Shown: positions 60,625 through 64,000 of the stretch, one piece after another
Numbering within the stretch: the stretch's first letter is position 1
Layout: each line of letters starts with the position of its first letter
Source: Rhodospirillales bacterium 24-66-33
GTDB lineage: Bacteria > Pseudomonadota > Alphaproteobacteria > Reyranellales > Reyranellaceae
NCBI GenBank assembly: GCA_002281855.1
Contig: NCHQ01000016.1
Span: forward strand, 58,602 to 122,601
Direction: 5' to 3'
DNA length: 64,000 nucleotides
Notes under the pieces: generated by a model
What the model saw: the letters and a program-made list of their open reading frames with translations, nothing else
The model's database searches: none
What the model was told of the DNA's origin: nothing
Made by a program: the position numbers and the translations under genes

Positions 60625-61620
60625 GTGCGTGTACTGGTGGCAGGGGGTGCGGGCTATATCGGCTCGCATACATGCAAGGCGCTTGCGCACGCGGGCCACC
60701 TGCCGATCGCCTACGACAACCTGCACGCCGGCCATTCGTGGGCGGTGAAGTGGGGTCCGCTGGTGCAGGGCGACATCAACGATCCCCTGACGCTCGCAGC
60801 TGCAATCCGCGAGCACAGGCCCGATGCCGTCGTCAACTTCGCAGCACTCGCCTATGTCGGGGAGTCGATGGTCGAGCCGATGCGCTACTACCGCGCCAAC
60901 GTCGGCGGCATGATCACGCTGATCGAGGTCATGCGGGCTCATGGCGTGGGCCGGATCGTTTTCAGCAGCAGTTGCGCGACCTATGGCGTGCCCGATGTCC
61001 TGCCGGTCGTCGAAGGCACCAGGCAGCTGCCGATCAACACCTACGGCCACACCAAGCTGATGGGGGAGCAGATCCTGCACGATGCCTGTACCGCTCACGG
61101 GCTGGGGGCGATCGCGCTGCGCTACTTCAACGCCGGTGGCGCCGATCCCGAGGGCGAGCTGGGTGAGGAGCACGACCCGGAGACCCACATCATCCCCCTC
61201 GTACTGCAGGCCGCGCACGGCACCCGGCGGGAGATCTGCATTTTCGGGACGGACTACGATACGCCGGACGGCACCTGCGTGCGGGACTATGTTCATGTGA
61301 CCGATCTTGCGGCGGCCCATGTCGCCGCGCTGTCGCGCTGCGAGGCCGGTAATTTTCAGGCCTACAATCTGGGCGGCGGACAAGGTGCCAGCATCGGCGA
61401 ACTTGTCGATCGCGCGCGGCGCCTCACCGGCCGCGAGATCCGGACCGTCGCGGCACCGCGGCGGGCGGGCGATCCTCCGGTGCTGGTGGCGGACGTCTCG
61501 CGGGCGCGGCAGGCGCTGGGCTGGGCGCCGGCCCATTCGGCGATCGACGACATCATCGGCAGCGCCTGGATGTGGATGACGGACAGCCGCCGCCGCGCGA
61601 TGCAGGCGAAGGCCCGCTAG
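60625..61620 (+). CDS. galE: UDP-glucose 4-epimerase
   Basis: A 331-residue GalE-type enzyme starting with GTG at 60625, with a GGGGGAG ribosome site 9 nt upstream. RVLVAGGAGYIGSHTCKALA binds NAD, FSSSCATYGVPDVLPV and NTYGHTKLMGEQIL hold the catalytic Ser and Tyr-x-x-x-Lys, and LRYFNAGGADPEGELGEEHD and TCVRDYVHVTDLAAAHV are GalE-diagnostic. It interconverts UDP-glucose and UDP-galactose. It follows the carbamoyltransferase by 55 bp and precedes the glycosyltransferase by 11 bp. Confidence 0.92.
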   Translation: MRVLVAGGAGYIGSHTCKALAHAGHLPIAYDNLHAGHSWAVKWGPLVQGDINDPLTLAAAIREHRPDAVVNFAALAYVGESMVEPMRYYRANVGGMITLIEVMRAHGVGRIVFSSSCATYGVPDVLPVVEGTRQLPINTYGHTKLMGEQILHDACTAHGLGAIALRYFNAGGADPEGELGEEHDPETHIIPLVLQAAHGTRREICIFGTDYDTPDGTCVRDYVHVTDLAAAHVAALSRCEAGNFQAYNLGGGQGASIGELVDRARRLTGREIRTVAAPRRAGDPPVLVADVSRARQALGWAPAHSAIDDIIGSAWMWMTDSRRRAMQAKAR

Positions 61621-61631
61621 AGACGCCACGC

Positions 61632-62414
61632 ATGGATCGCGACAGCATCACTCCGCTGCTGATCACCTTCAACGAGATCCAGAATATCGGGCGGACACTG
61701 GCAAAACTCGACTGGGCCCGCCGCATCGTCGTGATCGACAGCGGCAGCACCGACGGTACGCTGGACGTGCTGGCCGCGAATCCGCGGGTGGAGATCGTCT
61801 ACCGCCCGTTCGACAGTTTCGCCGAACAGTGCAATTTCGGCCTGGCGCAGATCCGCACCGACTGGGCCCTGTCGCTCGATGCAGACTACGAGCTGAGCGA
61901 CGCTTTCGTCTCTGAACTGGCAGAGCTACAGCCGGGTGCGGGAGACACAGGTTACAAGGCGGCGTTCATCTACCGGATCCACGGCCACCCGCTGCGCGGC
62001 ACGCTCTACCCGCCGCGTACCGTGCTCTATCGCGTCGCAGGCGCGCGCTACGAGAACGAGGGGCACGGCCATCGCATCCGCCTGCAGGGACGCGTCGCGG
62101 CCCTGCAGGGCAGGATCTACCACGACGATCGCAAGCCGCTGGCGCGCTGGCTGGGCTCGCAGCTCAAGTACGCCGCCCGTGAGGCCGACCATCTTCTCGA
62201 GGCCCCGCGCGACCGGCTGGGCCGTGCCGACAGGATACGCCTGATGGGCTGGGCTGCGCCGATTCTGGTGCTGGGCTATGTGCTGTTCGCGAAGGGCGCG
62301 ATCCTCGACGGAAAGGCTGGCTGGTTCTACGCCTTCCAGCGCCTGCTCGCGGAAGTACTGTTGGCGCTCGAGCTGTTGGACAAACGTCTGTCGTCGCTGA
62401 CGCGGTCTGATTGA
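61632..62414 (+). CDS. Glycosyltransferase family 2 (WaaE/KdtX-like)
   Basis: A 260-residue GT-A glycosyltransferase. ITPLLITFNEIQNIGRTLAK and VVIDSGSTDGTLDVLAANPR form the nucleotide-binding fold, and LSLDADYELSDAFV has the D-x-D metal motif. GYKAAFIYRIHGHPLRGTLY and the C-terminal membrane-associated stretch APILVLGYVLFAKGAILDGK follow. It resembles WaaE-type beta-1,4-glucosyltransferases of LPS core. The ATG at 61632 lies 11 bp past galE. The stop is 1 bp from the convergent sulfotransferase stop. Confidence 0.9.
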   Translation: MDRDSITPLLITFNEIQNIGRTLAKLDWARRIVVIDSGSTDGTLDVLAANPRVEIVYRPFDSFAEQCNFGLAQIRTDWALSLDADYELSDAFVSELAELQPGAGDTGYKAAFIYRIHGHPLRGTLYPPRTVLYRVAGARYENEGHGHRIRLQGRVAALQGRIYHDDRKPLARWLGSQLKYAAREADHLLEAPRDRLGRADRIRLMGWAAPILVLGYVLFAKGAILDGKAGWFYAFQRLLAEVLLALELLDKRLSSLTRSD

Positions 62415-62415
62415 G

Positions 62416-63570
62416 TCAAAGGATGAGTGGAGAGCCTTTGAGGTCCTTCTCCGTCCCGGCGATGACCACCCGAATCGGCATTTTATCCACCGGCAGGCCT
62501 GCCGGTAAGCAAATCTCGAAGCCGCCAACGCCATGGGGCGTCATCTTCTTCAGCCACGGCAGAAACTGATCGGCATAGCAGCGCTGAACAGCTTGCCCGC
62601 CGACCCGGACTTCGATCATTGCCATCTGGTTCGGATCGTGCGCCACGGCCCAACCGCTGAGGGTGCGTTCTTCCGTCCGATGCACCCTGCCTCTGGCAAG
62701 CTTGGAATTTATGCTCAGGGGGCGACCGCGATGGTTCGTGAAGTAGTCCAGGTTGGCCTCGACATGACCATAGAGGCACACATCGTCCTCGTTGAGCGCG
62801 AGTATTCGGGAGCGAGTGGCTGCGTCGATTTTGGGTCGGAGAGAACGGCCGGCGCTATTGTCGTGGCGCGTCTGAAGCTCCAAGCCAAGGTGCCGGGACA
62901 AGGCTTTGAGCATGTCTGGCATGAACTCAACCAGCCCGACAAAGCCCAGGTGGTGCAGGTCCACTCCCTGCAGCTTCCGGCACTGAACATTGATTTGGTC
63001 CTGCGACTCATAGAATTCGGCGAACGAACCGGTGAAGCTTTTATCTCTGACGTGCATCCGATAGCTGGACTCGACGCGATCGACGGGATCGCGCAGGAAG
63101 GTCACGACCGATGCAGGGTGAAAGGCAGAGGTCCAGTGACGGATAGGCCAATGGCTGCTGACCAGAAATCGCTGACCCCGAGGCGCTTCACCTCGCAGCG
63201 CGGCGATCTTCTCAGGCGTTCGGATGTCGGACGCAAAAGCATCTATGATGTCGCCGGACCCCGTGGCGGCGTTGGCCCCACCATCCATAGCACCCACGGT
63301 GGTTTGCTGCGCGGGGATCAGCGTGGCCGTGTCGGCCCCATACTCGAAGATCTTCGTGGCAGTCGGCAGGGCCGCTGAGAGCATATTGCGCATCGACGTG
63401 CCGGCGGTTTTAGGGATGTGGACGAACACCACATCTTTGATTTTCGGTTCCAACTCGGGGCGGGACGCATTTATCGCGTTGTCGTCTTGGGGGACCGCCG
63501 CTGCCGAAGCAACACTCGTCGTCGAGGCTCTTGGTGCGAACCACCGAGCGGGCCAAAAACTGCGGCTCAT
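62416..63570 (-). CDS. Sulfotransferase-family protein with C-terminal beta module
   Basis: A 384-residue protein. The 5'-phosphosulfate (PAPS) loop is VVFVHIPKTAGTSMRNML (about residues 47-64) and the 3'-phosphate segment is VVTFLRDPVDRVESSYRMHV (about 161-180), both typical of Sulfotransfer_2/3-type enzymes. The C-terminal ~100 residues are an extra module (ERTLSGWAVAHDPNQMAMIE, VRVGGQAVQRCYAD, GVGGFEICLPAGLPVDKMPI) seen appended to glycan-modifying enzymes. Codon use is noticeably less GC-rich than in neighbouring genes. It may sulfate the glycan made by the adjacent cluster, though it is transcribed from the right. Confidence 0.8.
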   Translation of the reverse strand: MSRSFWPARWFAPRASTTSVASAAAVPQDDNAINASRPELEPKIKDVVFVHIPKTAGTSMRNMLSAALPTATKIFEYGADTATLIPAQQTTVGAMDGGANAATGSGDIIDAFASDIRTPEKIAALRGEAPRGQRFLVSSHWPIRHWTSAFHPASVVTFLRDPVDRVESSYRMHVRDKSFTGSFAEFYESQDQINVQCRKLQGVDLHHLGFVGLVEFMPDMLKALSRHLGLELQTRHDNSAGRSLRPKIDAATRSRILALNEDDVCLYGHVEANLDYFTNHRGRPLSINSKLARGRVHRTEERTLSGWAVAHDPNQMAMIEVRVGGQAVQRCYADQFLPWLKKMTPHGVGGFEICLPAGLPVDKMPIRVVIAGTEKDLKGSPLIL

Positions 63571-63670
63571 GGTCAGGAACGGTCAGCTCGTTGAACGCGC
63601 ATCAATCTGGCTATTGGCTGTTTGTCACTCTGGTTGACTAACAACATGCAGGGCCAACTAGAATTAAAAA

Positions 63671-63687
63671 AAGGCAGCTCGTGCCTT
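63671..63687 (-). terminator. Rho-independent terminator downstream of the tRNA-Thr sequence
   Basis: A 6-bp stem (AAGGCA / TGCCTT) with loop CGAGC on the minus strand, running into TTTTT. It lies about 70 bp beyond the tRNA 3' end, as a normal tRNA-gene terminator would. The surrounding 63571-63757 contains no gene; a longer dyad (63685-63697 with 63725-63743, CGGTTCTG/CAGAACCG core) is also present. Confidence 0.7.
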
Positions 63688-63757
63688 GCCGGTTCTGATT
63701 TGGCGTTCCGCGGCGGCTGTCCCGCAGAACCGCTCACAGCAAGGTCCAAGAAAAGGC

Positions 63758-63805
63758 TGGTGCCGGGTGAGGGGATCGAACCCCTGACCTTCGGTTTACA
63801 AAACC
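63758..63805 (-). other. 3' fragment of a tRNA-Thr(TGT) gene: probable integration (att) site
   Basis: On the minus strand the sequence from GGTTTTGTAAACC (anticodon loop TTTGTAA, anticodon TGT) through AAGGTCAGGGGTTCGATCCC to CTCACCCGGCACCA has the anticodon arm 3' side, variable loop, T-arm, acceptor 3' strand, discriminator A and CCA of a tRNA-Thr. Upstream of the anticodon loop the D-arm and 5' acceptor strand (expected GCCGGGT) are missing. The T-arm has one weak pair. Such 3'-end tRNA copies are the usual attL/attR left by tyrosine-integrase elements. The orientation places the element to the right (above 63805) and an intact tRNA-Thr beyond the window. Confidence 0.75.
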
Positions 63806-63883
63806 TCAATAGCCCGAAAGAGGTTGGCGAAAAATACAATAAATACGCGCCTTTCTGGGGTTGGATCGCGAGGCGCGGTTTCT

Positions 63884-63905
63884 GTGCACCGCTTGTGCAC
63901 CGCTG
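63884..63905. repeat. Two direct repeats of TGTGCACCGCT
   Basis: The 11-bp sequence TGTGCACCGCT occurs twice in immediate succession, each holding the palindrome GTGCAC. They lie about 80 bp inside the presumed element end at the tRNA scar. Arm-type sites of integrases are often short tandem repeats in this position; no integrase gene is visible in the last 190 bp, where no frame is convincingly coding. Confidence 0.55.
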
Positions 63906-64000
63906 ACCTGCCCTGATTTATCGGACCAGTTTTAACTTGAGAATGCTGGCCTCTCTTGTGCCTCTGAATGCCCCTCGCGGGACGGTGCTGCAACGGGCCG

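Noticed and set aside
63622..63906. Plus-strand reading frame containing RLVPGEGIEPLTFGLQN
   Set aside because: It crosses the reverse complement of the tRNA-Thr 3' end; this peptide is a well-known artefact of such sites. No ribosome site or homology elsewhere in the frame.
63796..63993. Minus-strand frame that might be the end of an integrase
   Set aside because: The visible residues lack the Arg...His-x-x-Arg...Tyr motif of tyrosine recombinases and the frame runs off the window; it cannot be supported.

Overview
The window is very GC-rich, densely packed chromosomal DNA. It looks like an alphaproteobacterium, probably a soil Rhodospirillales/Reyranella-type organism. That placement rests on codon bias, TTG/GTG starts with 1-4 bp stop/start overlaps, the TamAB, MlaEFD and LigAB-type genes, a two-gene PLP/formamidase unit, and a palindromic element of the GTCGTCCTGAGCGCAGCGAAGGACC type. 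No sequence search was possible, so the taxon is an inference. There is no rRNA operon, CRISPR array or insertion sequence. The only tRNA sequence is a 3' fragment at the right edge.

Layout. (1) 2-7528: one plus-strand operon with two tandem DUF917/S-methyl-thiohydantoin-desulfurase-like genes (the first cut by the window), a hydantoinase-A/oxoprolinase-like protein, a complete spermidine/putrescine-type ABC importer (two permeases, Tat-exported binding protein, ATPase) and an AroM-family protein. It looks like uptake plus ring-opening of a small cyclic N- or S-containing compound. (2) 7532-15865: minus-strand envelope genes, namely a CopC-like protein, a DedA protein, an OmpA-type lipoprotein, TamB/TamA and a frameshifted secreted protein. 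(3) 16017-21419: catabolic genes, with an SDR, a LigA/LigB extradiol dioxygenase pair, a 2OG-Fe dioxygenase, an alpha/beta hydrolase, an interspersed palindromic repeat and two overlapping SDRs. (4) 21479-22134: two tandem small lipoproteins whose domain also forms the C-terminus of the OmpA lipoprotein. (5) 22228-30323: a minus-strand branched-chain-amino-acid-type ABC system (livHMGF) with an embedded acyl-CoA ligase and two paralogous binding proteins. (6) 30465-37797: acyl-CoA dehydrogenase, small secreted protein, two hotdog thioesterases, SRPBCC protein, transglutaminase-like protein, Bcr/CflA exporter, SDR and M20 peptidase. (7) 37879-45922: NmrA-type reductase, epoxide-hydrolase-like protein, desaturase, lipoprotein, DsbA-like isomerase, glutamine amidotransferase, SPFH/NfeD pair, MFS transporter and a small secreted protein. 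(8) 45928-49779: PLP-lyase plus formamidase, RlmJ and PPK2. (9) 49874-53594: a four-gene Mla-type phospholipid transport operon (STAS-MlaE, MlaF, MlaD, auxiliary lipoprotein). (10) 53610-56313: phosphotransferase and acyl-CoA synthetase. (11) 56450-63570: a surface-glycan cluster with UDP-glucuronate decarboxylase, GDP-mannose-epimerase-like protein, NodU-type carbamoyltransferase, GalE, GT2 and sulfotransferase. (12) 63571-64000: a terminator, a tRNA-Thr 3' fragment that looks like an integration (att) site, and short direct repeats that probably belong to an integrated element lying to the right.

The most unusual points are the shared two-cysteine domain in three envelope lipoproteins, the DUF917/HyuA/ABC/AroM operon, the carbamoyl/sulfo glycan cluster, the two-binding-protein Liv system carrying an acyl-CoA ligase, and the tRNA-Thr att scar.
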